The notes below the pieces were generated by a model. The model did not search any database, had not been told where the DNA came from, and saw only the letters and a list, made by a program, of their open reading frames with translations. From Tubulanus polymorphus (Eukaryota > Nemertea > Palaeonemertea > Tubulaniformes > Tubulanidae): a DNA stretch of 64,000 nt. Made by a program: the position numbers and the translations under genes. Positions within the stretch are counted from its first letter, which is position 1. Each line of letters opens with the position of its first letter. This document shows, piece after piece, positions 1 through 11,600 of this stretch. The stretch covers positions 20,341,110-20,405,109 of the forward strand of contig NC_134030.1 of assembly GCF_964204645.1 (NCBI RefSeq). Reading direction: 5' to 3'.

Positions 1-1533
1 CACATATCTACGTAGTTTACTGTAACCGTCCAGTTTATTTTATATATGACATTTCACTCATTTACTGATTCTATCGTGTTCCGTGTATTTCCGTAATTCC
101 GTCCGTGATTCTTTATTGACGATGAATTGAAATGTAAATTATCATTATTATCATTACACTTTGTAACAAATAATAGATCTGATTTATTCGCTTTTAACGT
201 AAAATTATTTTTTCTAGAAATATGTAGAATACCGCATAATAAACTATAAAACGTAGATATATTTTGAAAAAATATTTTTCTAGTTTTATATTAGGTAATT
301 ATGTATCCTATTACATGTTCCAATAATGATTAGTCGAGGTTCATATTTCAACGTACGTACGATGGAACTGATGGGGAATGAGGAAAAGGCACAACCCCTC
401 TTTATAAGCCAACTTCATGAAACATGCAAAATACCTTGACCTTACGATTTGAATTTCTAGATGATAGATATAAAATTCAAGTTCAAAATTCAAATTCATA
501 TAAGTTAATTGACATTTACTTTCTAGGGATGAACACAATAAAGGAACAAAATATATACAAAGGAAAACACAGAATAGTACACACAGAATTAGTATATGAC
601 GTTGCTTATGGTGGTGCCCGGTGGTTGTGAATGGAACACACATCGTTTTACGCAGCAGACGTTACTCAGTTTTTATGACAATTTGCAATGAATAGAATTA
701 AGACAAACAGTTTACACGTCCTCCACGCGTTGACGATGGCTACGATTTAAAAGTTCGCAATGATATGTGACAACATTTTGATAAATGGAACAGGACAATG
801 GAATATCTCGGGATGATTGAATCCTAAAGCCAGCCGCATACGGCATAACATTCGTTTCGCCAACACAGAAATCCCGTTTAAAAAAAAAAAACGTTTCGTA
901 AAACGTTTTGTCCGCAAACGTTCAACACACGGCACGGCGTAACGAAAACGCGCAGAAAACATTGCTTGCACCATGGAATCCTTAAGAAAATATCGATCAC
1001 GAACCGATCGGATTTTCACCAATTCTCGACAAATTCTCGAACAATGTACAATGAAAAATGACCCCGTGTTTTCTCGCGTATCTGAGAATTCATTCCACCT
1101 TCGCTTCTATTATATACACGTATGTTATTAAAATCTTAATTACAGCATGAAATCTTTTTTAGAGATTTAAAACAATCGCGACTCAACAATTTTATCGTTA
1201 ACAACGACAGGAAAAAGAAAGGTTTCAGACGCAACACAATTGACTCAGAATTTCTGAATGTTTATCATTTTGAAAAACAAATCATTCACTGCCCTTTCAC
1301 ATGCACGTCTGTTGTTTAGAGCAACTACAATTATGATGATTAAACTAACCTGTAACTTATTTGTAACTTGCAACTATACAATTCAATGATTTGCCACAAG
1401 AATGTTATCGTCCGAAGTCTTACATTTGTGGATTTGTAGGTCACAGATTCACCGAATGTCACCGCGCCATTCTATATAGCGATACGTAGGGGTAAAGTTG
1501 TTTGGGGTGAATCAAATATGAAAGCAACGGTTA
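1..1533. other. Gene-free AT-rich flank
   Basis: No exon-like or domain-bearing open frame is visible on either strand. Two open frames of about 90-100 codons (341-643 and 747-1022, both minus) have low-complexity or unrecognisable translations and no splice context, so they are treated as chance. The segment includes the 3' flank of the minus-strand GPCR that ends at 1534. Confidence 0.5.
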
Positions 1534-2484
1534 TTATTTGATCGAACTTCTACAGCGGATTTTCATACAGAAATATTCACGAATTTCTCGTCCCAGCAAA
1601 AGATATATGTAGAAATTTATCACGTAATTACACATTAGGAATTGTGCAAATATATCGTATAGAAATTCTCTTCGTTCCGGTGAAATTTCTAGAAATGCAG
1701 TTATAGTAGTTGGAAGTGTAAATATCGCAAATGCGAATGAAACTGTTACGAGCATTATTGTCGTACGTTTTGATTTGGTAGTTTTCTGATCGGACGAAAC
1801 CATTTTCGATCCTCTGAATAACTGAACTATTATTACAGAATTCGATGTAAGAATCAAAATTAACGGCAGAAGGTTGACGTGGATGACGATTATTGAGAAA
1901 AATCTTATTTGGTCAATTAGTGTGTAGTAACATCCATGCGAAACATCGGTCAAGTGCATCGACAAAGTTGGCAGAAGAATCAGAACCAGTATATTCACCG
2001 TAACGATTATCGATATAGTAAATCTAGCGAATCTCGGTGTACATATCAAACGAGATGTGAACGGGAAGAGCACAACCGCCGCGCGTTCTAGAGTTATAGC
2101 CACTACAAACCACGAACAGCTTGAGACCGCTAGTATCATTACAAATTCATAGATTTGACAAGTAATCAGCGAATTCATCAAGAATATAGGAACATCTCCA
2201 ACGTGCAAGAGAACAAACTGTAAAACAGGCATCAGCGTTAGACATATACAGTACAGAAAATCGCTGAGTGACAAAACGATCAGATAGTTAGCGTACGATA
2301 AACAGCGGAATCTACGACTTATCATTATCAGGAAAGTAGCCGAATTCCCGAAAGCTCCGAAGAGGAACACGACAGGCAGAGAGATCAGTAACACAGTACG
2401 GTAGATTCCGGACTTGTTCTCGACGTACATGATGATGGTATAACTGTTATAAGTGCGGCCGATTTGAATCCGAGTAGAATTCAT
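1534..2484 (-). CDS. Rhodopsin-like (class A) GPCR, intronless, divergent
   Basis: A single 316-codon frame with seven hydrophobic segments at roughly residues 31-56, 63-88, 105-131, 152-176, 195-223, 240-265 and 272-297. Class A landmarks are visible: the TM1 GN pair (G46-N47), the TM2 LSLSD motif (D75), cysteines C109 and C185 placed to form the TM3-ECL2 disulfide, and the TM6 proline P258. Two signatures are altered: the DRY position at the end of TM3 reads E-R-A (133-135), and the TM7 NPxxY is N-F-Y-I-Y (N290-Y294) without the proline. NxS/T glycosylation sites lie near the N-terminus (N2, N23). The architecture resembles the large peptide-receptor-like orphan GPCR families of invertebrates. 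The ligand cannot be inferred. The start at 2484 gives a short extracellular N-terminus; an in-frame ATG twenty codons in (residue 20) is an alternative. A decayed paralogue lies near 60 kb. Confidence 0.85.
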   Translation of the reverse strand: MNSTRIQIGRTYNSYTIIMYVENKSGIYRTVLLISLPVVFLFGAFGNSATFLIMISRRFRCLSYANYLIVLSLSDFLYCICLTLMPVLQFVLLHVGDVPIFLMNSLITCQIYEFVMILAVSSCSWFVVAITLERAAVVLFPFTSRLICTPRFARFTISIIVTVNILVLILLPTLSMHLTDVSHGCYYTLIDQIRFFSIIVIHVNLLPLILILTSNSVIIVQLFRGSKMVSSDQKTTKSKRTTIMLVTVSFAFAIFTLPTTITAFLEISPERREFLYDIFAQFLMCNYVINFYIYLLLGREIREYFCMKIRCRSSIK

Positions 2485-3040
2485 GATAGACGAGGATCGA
2501 GTGCGTATCTACTGACCGACTGACCGTCTTCGAGGGTCTACTACTGACTGTTTGAGAGTCTACTGCTGACTGTCATAAGAGTTTACTGTCTATCTTATCA
2601 CGTATACTATTACTGTCTATCTATCTTAACTCGGACTGTATGAGAGTGTCACTGAGTAACTGTCTGCCGGAACTGACTGTGTCTCCTCGCGTATTGGTAA
2701 ACTGATTCGACTTAATAAGTATGAACGTACCATTCAAGACTTTATTACCAGGTACAGCCACAATTATTTGTAAGAGACTATGGTAATCACATCTCACAAC
2801 TAAATTGTTTAACGGCGAATGAAAAGGTTTCAGAAATCTATTTCACTCTGGAAGATTAACATATCTTGCACGAATGGAACCGAGTTGAATACAAACATTC
2901 GTTTTACAAGAAGCATTTTCAAAATATGCACGTTTGGAATAAGGTCAGAATGGAATATCACAATGAATTCCTACACGTAAGCTGGGCAATCTCACCGACC
3001 CGTGGCTCAATGGGGGGGGGGGGGGGTAGGCAGACAACAC
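2485..3040. other. GPCR upstream region with simple-sequence DNA
   Basis: This is the 5' flank of the minus-strand GPCR. Positions about 2510-2690 are rich in ACTGACTG/CTACTGACTG-type degenerate short repeats. A pure G run sits at about 3012-3025. No coding exon is seen. Confidence 0.5.
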
Positions 3041-3047
3041 AGCATGC

Positions 3048-3325
3048 AGGGGCGGATCCAGGTTGCCTTCCATGCCTTCCGGAAGGCAGTCAAAATTTTT
3101 AGGTTCCCTCAAAAATCAAAGTAATAAATTTTTCTTTAAACTCTGAGAAAAAAAATTGCCCCTGGCATGCTTTCAAAAACGAAGTGGTGGTTTTCAGATG
3201 GAATTCGGGCCTCGCCGCTGCGCGGCTCGCTGACTCAAGTGCAGACAATTTCCCTTATGATTACAATAATATGCCCTATTAAATCTAGGAAGGCAATCAA
3301 GTTTGCCCTCTGGATCCGCCCCTGG
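3048..3325. mobile_element. Short hAT-like MITE with CAGGGGCGGATCC termini
   Basis: The left end reads CAGGGGCGGATCCAGG and the right end GGATCCGCCCCTG, an inverted pair. GCATG is present immediately outside both ends and fits a short target duplication. There is no transposase frame. Fragments with the same terminus occur near 15401 and 39255. The CAG...CTG ends suggest a hAT-type origin, but an 8-bp duplication is not seen. Confidence 0.6.
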
Positions 3326-3767
3326 CATGCACACCTTGATCATGATGAACATCGGAAGAAAATAGAGACAGCTATTGAACTATAATCAATTTATTTCGTA
3401 TTTCCAGTCATAGTCTACATAAACTGTACACAATTTATCATATTCAAACACGCAGTGTTCCATTCACCAAACTGATTATTTTTATCAAGAAATAATGAAG
3501 ACAAATTAAAGATGACAGACTCAACAGTGTGAGCTTTAAACTCATACTGTTGAAGATATACAGTGTGTGCAAGATTACAAAGTATTGCATTAAACCTCAC
3601 TTTAATCCGGCGTATATTTTTGGTACTGATGAACATAATTTGGTTTATGAAATGCAGAAAACCACCTCGACTAACTCGCACACGCGTAACACAAAGCTAC
3701 TCGCTCCGAGGTAAGCAAGTACAAACTTTATGAAAGAACGATAACCACACTGAAACGTGGTGAACGG
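3326..3767. other. No recognisable feature
   Basis: Unique-looking AT-rich DNA. The minus-strand open frame 3415-3681 was tested as a terminal RHEB exon and rejected. Nothing else is supported. Confidence 0.4.
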
Positions 3768-4012
3768 ATAATAAGATAAAAACCCACTATCTACAGATTT
3801 AAAGAATTAAAAGCAAGAATTTATTTATTTATTTACTCAATCTAAAATATACATAAGACACGACGTTTCGATCTCACCCTAGACACCTGACGATGATCTC
3901 TAGGGTGAGATCGAAACGTCGTGTATTCTATATATTTTAGATTGAATAAATAAATTCTTGTTTTTAAATTCTTTTAATCCGTAGATAGTGGGTTTTTATC
4001 TTATTAAACTTT
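3768..4012. repeat. Head-to-head inverted repeat of a hammerhead-like mobile segment
   Basis: Two arms of about 120 bp (3768-3890 and 3887-4012) are inverted copies of one segment. Each starts with CTGACGATG, a short hairpin, then GAAACGTCGTG, and ends in GTGGGTTTTTATCTTATT. A single copy with target duplications lies at 25531-25665. Confidence 0.75.
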
Positions 4013-4949
4013 ACGAAGTTTACATTCCGAGTTAGTCGATGCCCATATCTGAGTAAGGCGATGATTACTGCATCTCGATCATGACCCGTTTATACACCGC
4101 ACTGCCGTGTAGACACAATGAAACCGCTCAACTTTTCAGACCCCTGTTTCAACGCGACTTATTTATTACTTAGCGCTTCAGTGAGTCTGATTGTCGTATT
4201 ATACGGACGAACTAAAATAACATCTGGATTAGATTAAAACGTTGATTGAACCGATTTTTCATAGGATATTTATCGATGCATTCACAATGAAATCAAGGTT
4301 CCTACAATTCCTGGTATCCAGAATTCAAGGACTTTTTAAGGAGTAATTTTCAAAATTCAAAGAGGTTTTCGCGGTCATATATACGGAAAAAAGTCGAAAA
4401 TTCAAAAACAAAATCCCCGTTTTCCTAAAAAAATTTTGATCAGTTGTTGTGTGTGCCGTTTTGGTTTTACATGTCTAAATCTCAAAGTGAAACAACTTTC
4501 ATTCACAAGTCACACAGTGAAGAATAATAGAGTACACTGTCTTCTGAAAAGGACCTTTTGAAAATCTTCAATAGGACTTTCCCAGAATTTAAGGAGTATC
4601 AAGGAGTTTATGGATATTTCTCAAAATTAAAGGATTTTCAAGGACCTTGAAAAATATTTTCAAAAATCAAGGCGTTTTCAAGGATTCAAGGAGTTGTAGG
4701 GACCCTGGAAATGATGTTACGACCCAGTGCGACACTAGCGGTAACTAAGAGTTTTAGCAGATTTTTTATATTCACACAAAATAGGACACAAGATTGTCAA
4801 CACAGCATCCATTTTACATAGACACAAGTATCATGGGACATATTTTTTGACGAATGAGTTTACAATTGCGTACCTACTTTATTACACTAAGGTTTCAGTT
4901 CATCGCACCATTATTTCGTTTGAACATGATTCACCGAATTAATAGAACA
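4013..4949. repeat. Degenerate palindromic repeat with flanking unique DNA
   Basis: Positions about 4287-4715 are an imperfect inverted repeat. The left end (GGTTCCTACAATTCC) mirrors the right end (GGAGTTGTAGGGACC), with many 'TTCAAGGA'-type internal blocks. A related terminus occurs at 20692. A short fragment resembling the TTAA-MITE hairpin is at about 4091-4115. No gene is seen. Confidence 0.5.
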
Positions 4950-5252
4950 TAAGCCACGATCACGCGGAGACGATTTGGCCCGGGCCAAATATGGCACGAG
5001 TCCGATCGGTGCCAATTATAGTGCCGAATTAGAGAGCGCGTTCACACGTAAACCACTCACTCGATACAATACTTAAACAAAGCGAAGTGGATCATTTCCG
5101 GTGCCAGTTGCAATCATTTGTCTCGTGCTGAAATTTGGCTCGGGCCTGGTCCGACGTTTTGGTCGGGCCTAACAGGTTCGGGCCATTGGGCACCCGTGTG
5201 AACAGTTGTTCCGGGCCAAATTAGGCAAAAAATGCTCGTGCGATCGCGGCCA
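4950..5252. repeat. Inverted-repeat element with GGGCCAAAT blocks
   Basis: The ends carry CCACGATC and GATCGCGGC in inverted arrangement, and several GGGCCAAAT/ATTTGGC blocks lie inside. A second, similar copy occupies about 18948-19146, so this is a dispersed family. No coding capacity is visible. Confidence 0.55.
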
Positions 5253-5620
5253 ATGTTTCACAAACAACGAGAACATCACATATCGTATGCACCAAAAGAA
5301 ATACATTTTCTTACTTTTTCGACATCGTTTTTACAGTTTTTCAGGTCTGCTCTTCATAGAGTTGGTTCTTTGTACAGTAAACCCTGCTTTTTTGGAACTG
5401 GACCTGATAACATTGACCACAGTTCGACGAGTTAAGGATAGCAGTTAGAAAATCGAGAAAAATAATGTTTTTTTTTTCGATCCGAATTAGTCAAAAGTTG
5501 GCCGTGTCCCAGTAAGGCAAGGTTTATTGTTATACAAATACAAACTGTCGTGTACAGAGTACAAGTCAATACATTCACGTAGGTATCATCTACAGCCCGG
5601 ACCCCGCATCCCTTCAGACA
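5253..5620. other. No recognisable feature
   Basis: Two overlapping short open frames (5206-5448 and 5232-5435, plus) begin inside the repeat and show no domain or splice context. Nothing else is seen. Confidence 0.35.
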
Positions 5621-6450
5621 TCTGGGGCCGGTTGCATAGTTACGGCTCGGACTTAAGACCAGTCTAAAACCAACTTAGTTCTATAGCCAATCAAACAACT
5701 TCAGACCAGTCTTAAGATTTAAGACCATTTTTGGACTTAAGCCACGACTGTGCAACTGGCCCCTGATACTTCATCGCTATTCTCAGGAATAGAGAAAACA
5801 ACTGATCCTCCAGACTCCTGGGGCCAGTTGCATAGTCCTGGCAGGACTTTACCCGACGCATTTCTAATTGAAAACGAACTAACAAACATGGAGGTCACAT
5901 TTTCAAAAAGAGATCGTTGAGACTTCAAGCTACAACACAGTGAATGTCGGACGGGGTCCTAGGGGCCGGTGCTATAGTCATGGCTTAGAATTAAGACCAT
6001 ATTAGTTCTATAGCCAATCTTACAACTTACGACCAGTCTTTTGGTCAGAAGTCTCGACTATGGAACCAATCCCAGGAACCGGTTCCATAGTCGGGGCTTA
6101 GATTTATGACCAGACCAAGACCTTGTTAGTATTATGATTATAGTCGATCTAACAAATTAACACCAGTCTAAGACCATAACCGATAATGTATAACCAATCT
6201 AATAACTTAAGACCAGTCTAAAGCTAATCTTGGTTCTATAGCAAATCTTACCAGTCTAAGACCATAACCAATAATCTACAACCAATCTAACAACTTAAAA
6301 CCAATCTAACAACTTAAGACCAGTCTAAGCTCATTTTGGTTCTATAGCCAATCTTTCAACTTAAGACCAGTCTAAGACCATGTTAGTTCTTTAACCAATC
6401 TAACATGTTAAGACAAGTCTAAGATCATGTTAGTTCTATAGCCAATCCTG
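5621..6450. repeat. Cluster of GGGGCCRGTTGCA fold-back elements with amplified interior
   Basis: A compact copy spans about 5624-5763, with GGGGCCGGTTGCATAG at the left and its inverted counterpart GCAACTGGCCCC at the right. From about 5820 the ends recur, and the interior motif 'AACTTAAGACCAGTCTAAG...TTAGTTCTATAGCCAATC' is repeated irregularly to about 6450. A clean solo copy of the family lies at 30268-30412. Confidence 0.7.
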
Positions 6451-6806
6451 GGCTCGAAGCTGCACATTGATACCCGCGTAAAATTTAAAAACGATTTATT
6501 TCTATCCAGAATCTATCTTATCAATCTAAAACCAGCAACGGGCCTGTCCTCATTCTATTCACTATTTACATTCTAATAAAAGGCCCTTCACTGAGAAACA
6601 ACGGCTGATACATATACGAAGCCGAACTCGATACCATGAAATCCGATGCTCTGGAAAAAAAATCCCTCAGCAAGAATTAACGATTGTTTCAAAAGGGTAA
6701 AAGGAATGTTATTCGACAACCAAATTCCTTACAAAGTGGAACCCCGTTAACAACGATTCATCTGATTAAACAAATATAGAATTTCAAATTAATTTCACAT
6801 TGGATA
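6451..6806. other. No recognisable feature
   Basis: AT-rich unique DNA. A good minus-strand splice-acceptor-like tract occurs near 6655, but the sequence after it does not encode anything recognisable. Confidence 0.35.
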
Positions 6807-7590
6807 TATAAAGAACTATCGGTTATATTTTCTGGTTTCCTGAAGTTCGTTGTAACGAGGTTCCGCTGTATATAGAACTATCGGTTATAACGAACAGATT
6901 TTCTGATGTCCTGAAGCTCGTTGTAACGAGGTTCCGCTGTATATAGAACTATCGGTTATAACGAACAGATTTTCTGGTCTCCTGAAGTTCGTTGTAACGA
7001 GGTTCCCCTGTATATAGAACTATCGGTTATAAGGAACAGATTTTCTGGTCTCCTGAAGTTCGTTGTAACGAGGTTCCGCTGTATATAGAACTATCGGTTA
7101 TAACGAACAGATTTTCTGGTCTCCTGAAGTTCGTTGTAACGAGGTTCCCCTGTATATAGAACTATCGGTTATAAGGAACAGATTTTCTGGTCTCCTGAAG
7201 TTCGTTGTAACGAGGTTCCGCTGTATATAGAACTATCGGTTATAACGAACAGATTTTCTGGTCTCCTGAAGTTCGTTGTAACGAGGTTCCGCTGTATATA
7301 GAACTATCAGTTATAACGAACAGATTTTCTGGTCTCCTGAAGTTTGTTGTAACGAGGTTCAGCTGTATATAGAACTATCGGTTATAACGAACAGATTTTC
7401 TGGTTTCCTGAAGTTCGTTGTAACGAGGTTCCGCTGTATATAGAACTATCGGTTATAACGAACAGATTTTCTGGTCTCCTGAAGTTCGTTGTAACGAGGT
7501 TCCGCTGTATATAGAACTATCGGTTATAACGAACAGATTTTCTGGTCTCCTGAAGTTCGTTGTAACGAGGTTCCGCTGTATATTTTAGAA
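6807..7590. repeat. 71-bp tandem minisatellite, about 11 units
   Basis: Units of 71 bp containing 'GAACTATCGGTTATAACGAA' and 'TTCGTTGTAACGAGGTTC' follow one another with few substitutions (GGTCTCC/GGTTTCC, CCGCTG/CCCCTG, AACGAAC/AAGGAAC). The array lies about 1.1 kb downstream of the RHEB stop codon. Single related units occur near 41450-41500 and 48735-48785, so the array looks like an amplified piece of a dispersed repeat. Confidence 0.9.
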
Positions 7591-7602
7591 CTATCGGTTA
7601 TC

Positions 7603-7745
7603 AAAGGTGGCTCTAATTTTAACCATCGAGATTTAAAAAGCAATGAGGGAGGAACGTGGCAGAGCCTCACGATGTCATCAGGTTCGAATCCCCACCCCTG
7701 GAGGAACGTGGCAGAGTCTCACGATGTCATCAGATTCCAATCTCC
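7603..7745 (+). repeat. Tandem partial SINE heads (tRNA-like)
   Basis: Two adjacent copies of a segment with 'GTGGCAGAGYCTCACGATG' (A-box-like) are present; the first also has 'GGTTCGAATCCC' (B box). Related sequence is found at 40215-40700, 12240-12310 (reverse) and 58625-58680. Confidence 0.5.
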
Positions 7746-8011
7746 AATGAGACCTATTAAAACGCATCCCACCTCAGCCAACCTGCAAAATGGCATGCGT
7801 TTGTCGATAGGACAACTCAATCAAAATTAAGTTCATTTTCAACATTTTCAATCAACTTCATAACTAGCCTTCCACGTAAAAATATTATCATTTCCAGGTC
7901 CTTGATAGTTCTGATAGATTTTTACCTTTCAATGCACGACTTTAATTCAACATTCATAGAATTCGAGAAATCATAAATAGCGATTATCTAAATCTGGGAT
8001 AACATCCAGCG
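7746..8011. other. No recognisable feature
   Basis: Unique AT-rich DNA downstream of RHEB. It probably includes part of the RHEB 3' region, but no clear poly(A) signal was found. Confidence 0.3.
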
Positions 8012-8122
8012 GCCAGGACCCAGTTCCACACTTCTGAGTTAAATTTGACTCTAGAACATTGTAAATGAACTAAATTTAACTCAGAGTTAACTCTAACTCA
8101 CAACTGTGGAACCGGGTCCTGT
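8012..8122. mobile_element. Small palindromic MITE, CAGGACCCAGTTCCACA family
   Basis: About 110 bp that fold almost end to end. The left end is CAGGACCCAGTTCCACA and the right end TGTGGAACCGGGTCCTG, with 'AACTCAGAGTTAA' inside. Other copies: 20783-20897, 21942-22042 and 30075-30181. Confidence 0.8.
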
Positions 8123-8689
8123 TGCCCGAAAGTTGGCTAGACTTAACCGGTGGATAATTGAAAATAATAAGTTCATCGTTACTTAGGTATCTATCATAAA
8201 TATATATTCACCAGATATCTGCGATTAAAATGAACTAACAAATACACGGCGCACAGGACAGTATATACATTCTATCAGGTATCATCGCGCAAGTGTTCAT
8301 AACAATGTCAAGAATCAACGGCGAATGTCTGAATTGGAGTAGTTCAGGTCGTCGATACCAGCCCAAAGCATTATTCCCACCGAACTTACACAAAACTCGC
8401 CCAAAACCTCGTTCGTCAGAACACAGAATAAAGTTTATACCGGTATATAAAAAATTCTACCATCATCAATTTTCGTCATCAAGTATTTCTCGCGCGCATA
8501 AAAACAAACAGAATTCGTGAAGATCCGATGCCAACTACGTCAGGCCACGTAAATATCGTTTATGATTTTATCGTTTTTTTTTTTGGCGGTCGTTTCTATC
8601 TTCCGGCACCGCGCAGCGTACCGCCTACGACGCGCGCTCCGTAAGCTCCCGAATACATGAATATACCTGAGTCGATGTGATTAGTAAGC

Positions 8690-11600
8690 TCACGATAGTA
8701 GACACGAGCTTTTCTCCGGCACGTTGCCGTCGGCTTTTTCGATTTCGAAAATAATCGACGAGAATATCTTTGCGACGCTCTGAAAAAGAGAGAGAAAAAC
8801 GTTGTCGTTTAACGCTTTCAGTGCGTCTACACCGCCGTGCGGTGCATAAATCAGTGATGAATTTTGCTAATACACCGCACTGCGGTGTATTAATGTAATT
8901 AGATTTTATCTCTATTGAAAGATGGCAGCACCTGTCAAACATAGTGAAATATTAGTAACTAACGATACACCGCACCGCAGTGTAGATGCACTATAGTGGT
9001 ATTCCCATTATTAAACACACTAGGGTGGAATTTTAAAAAATTTCAAATTATCTCCAGCACAAGAGATTATTAATTAGTCAGCACTGAAAGGGTTAAACTC
9101 CCGAAAAAAAAAAAAAACGAAGTCCGGCCGACCTCTGTGAAAGTTCTCCTGACACAACAAATGTCAAATTTCAATATACACCGACTGAACACCTATACTG
9201 TATTGCGAACACCTACACATACACATCTCATGTTTCCTTATAGCGAAAAATGAACATTTTCTAAGGTGCCAAATGTATATTCTACCTCACTCAGTATATT
9301 AAACACAACACCGCTGATTATATGTTTCGACGCAGGCCTTATGTCAAATTTCAATATACACTGACTGAACACTGTATTGCAAATTTCTGTGAGAGGCAAC
9401 CTTATAGCGAAAAATGAATGTTTTCTAAGGTGCCAAATAATAATAATATTTCATGCAAATGCAAATGAACACATATCGTCATGCTACAGTCAACATTTTA
9501 GAGGTGATTGGTTGATTAAAAGGCAATTAAGAGGGAAATCGCTGAAGAAAGCCACCCTTGGCAAATGCAATATGCAAAATGTAATGAATTTCCCAAATAT
9601 TTCCCTGATTTGAGGAAAATTTTTCAAATTCCCAAATATTTCCAAGCCGGGAATTATCTCAAAATTCCCAAGTTTTTCCCAATTTCCCTGTATTGTGGGA
9701 ACCATGAATGAAGTTTGAAGGACGTCACTAGGAGTGGCTGAATGGTCTGTATCTAACTATAGCGAACACCTCCCTCCATTGGGAACATCTTACTCAGAAC
9801 ACATCACTAAATTGTCTCTGACAATCACACGGATAGACTGACCTGATTTTCTTTCGCCGACGCTTCCAGAAATGCCGCTTTCCACTGATCAGCCACCTTT
9901 TTTCCATCTTCAAAACTAACGACTCTACAAGAAATCAACCAGAGTAAATTGAATAAGACAACAGTTTTGATCAATTCAACAAAGGCTACCGTACGAGCAT
10001 TCTGATTCTTACCTTTCCATTCTAAGATCATTTTTGTTTCCACAGAGAAGTAAAGGAACCCTGAAATAGTTAAAACTGGCTTGAATCAAGGCTATAAAAC
10101 GGAGAGTGCTACGCTATTAGTAGATTCAGTCGCTCAATGATATAAAGCATGATGCTGTTGCATTCGTTATCAGTGCCGAGTGACAAGTAGGTTCGAGTCC
10201 TGCTGGCTGCTTACAGTGTGCGGGCAACACTTCAGAGGCTGTGGAAATGGTCATGTTGAATGAAGCTGAATGAACAATCCGATAGGATTAATCTTGGGAA
10301 TGATCGGAAACTTGACTCAGTTCCCCAGTTGTGCAGGTTTAATTTGACTATGAATCTAGTTCCACAGTTGTGAGGGTTTAATTTGACTCTGGATCCAGTT
10401 CCACAGTTGCGTGGATTTCATTTGACTCTGGATCCAGTTCCACAGTTGCGTGGATTTCATTTGACTCTGAATCCAGTTCCACAGTTGCGTGGATTTCATT
10501 TGACTCTGGACCCAGTTCCACAGTTGTGTGAGTTTAATTAGACTGAGGATCGAGTTTCACAGTTGCGTGGATTTCATTTGACTCTGGACCCAGTTCCACA
10601 GTTGCGTAGACATTTGAATAAAACATACTTACTGTTTTCCCGTCATATCAATCAATTTCTCATGAATTACTTTCACAACCTCGAAGCTGAAATATGAAAA
10701 GAGCAGAATTTCATAACATGAGCTCGACACTGACCTACATACTAGTGACATGATATGTTTAATCGAAATAATGATAGAAGTCTATGGATCTTGAGACTTT
10801 GTTGAGAAAATTGGAAGTTCCAGACAGTTCAGGCAAATGAACAAGATCCCAAATTACGACTTTCAAACACTCTTAGCTTCACTTAACCCTTTCAATGCGT
10901 CTACATCGCAGTGCAGTGTATAATTCAGTGATGGAATTTGCTAGTACACCGCACTGCGGTGTATTGATGTAATTAGTAATTATCTCTCTTGAAAGACGGC
11001 AGTACATGTCAAACATAGTGAAATATCAGTGACTAACGATACACCGCGCCGCGGTGTAGACGCACTATAGTGGTATTCCCGTTGCTCAACACACTAGGGT
11101 GGAATAAATGAAAATTTTAAAATTATCTCCAGCACTATTGGGTATTATTTATAAGTCAGCACTGAAAGGGTTAAAACGTGGCTTTTTTACGCTTTGATTC
11201 ATTTCGAAGACTATTGAACCGATGATACCGCGTAACTTTCTAGATTGAACGCAACTGATTTTACTCATCATTACGCAGTAACGTCTTTTAAAAACCGTTT
11301 CTCGAACTTACAACATGGCTGAATCAAAACTGATGCCACTGATGATAGCGTCAGATAGATGAACAAAGACCCGATGGGTAAAAAAGAACGTAAAATTGTT
11401 ACCTTTTCATCGAGTTTACGGAATATACTAAAACATAACCATCGATATTCATAGAATACGATTGCGGAAATATGGAATACTCGTCCTGAAATAAAATAAA
11501 CCGATTATTCAGACATTTTGCACGAGTTAAAGTAGTTTCGCGCTCTCGTTTAAAAACAATTACCGTTTAGAGGGAGTTTTTAAGAAATCTAGAGTCGCAT

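Noticed and set aside
3415-3681. Minus-strand frame considered as the last RHEB exon
   Set aside because: Its end does not form a CaaX box with a stop. The exon at 8690-8779 joins in phase and ends in CLLS followed by a stop.
6807-7590. CRISPR-like regular repeats
   Set aside because: Units are contiguous with no unique spacers and the DNA is animal nuclear; it is a minisatellite.
8625-8942. 105-codon minus-strand frame as a gene of its own
   Set aside because: It mixes MITE sequence with the true RHEB last exon read in another frame.
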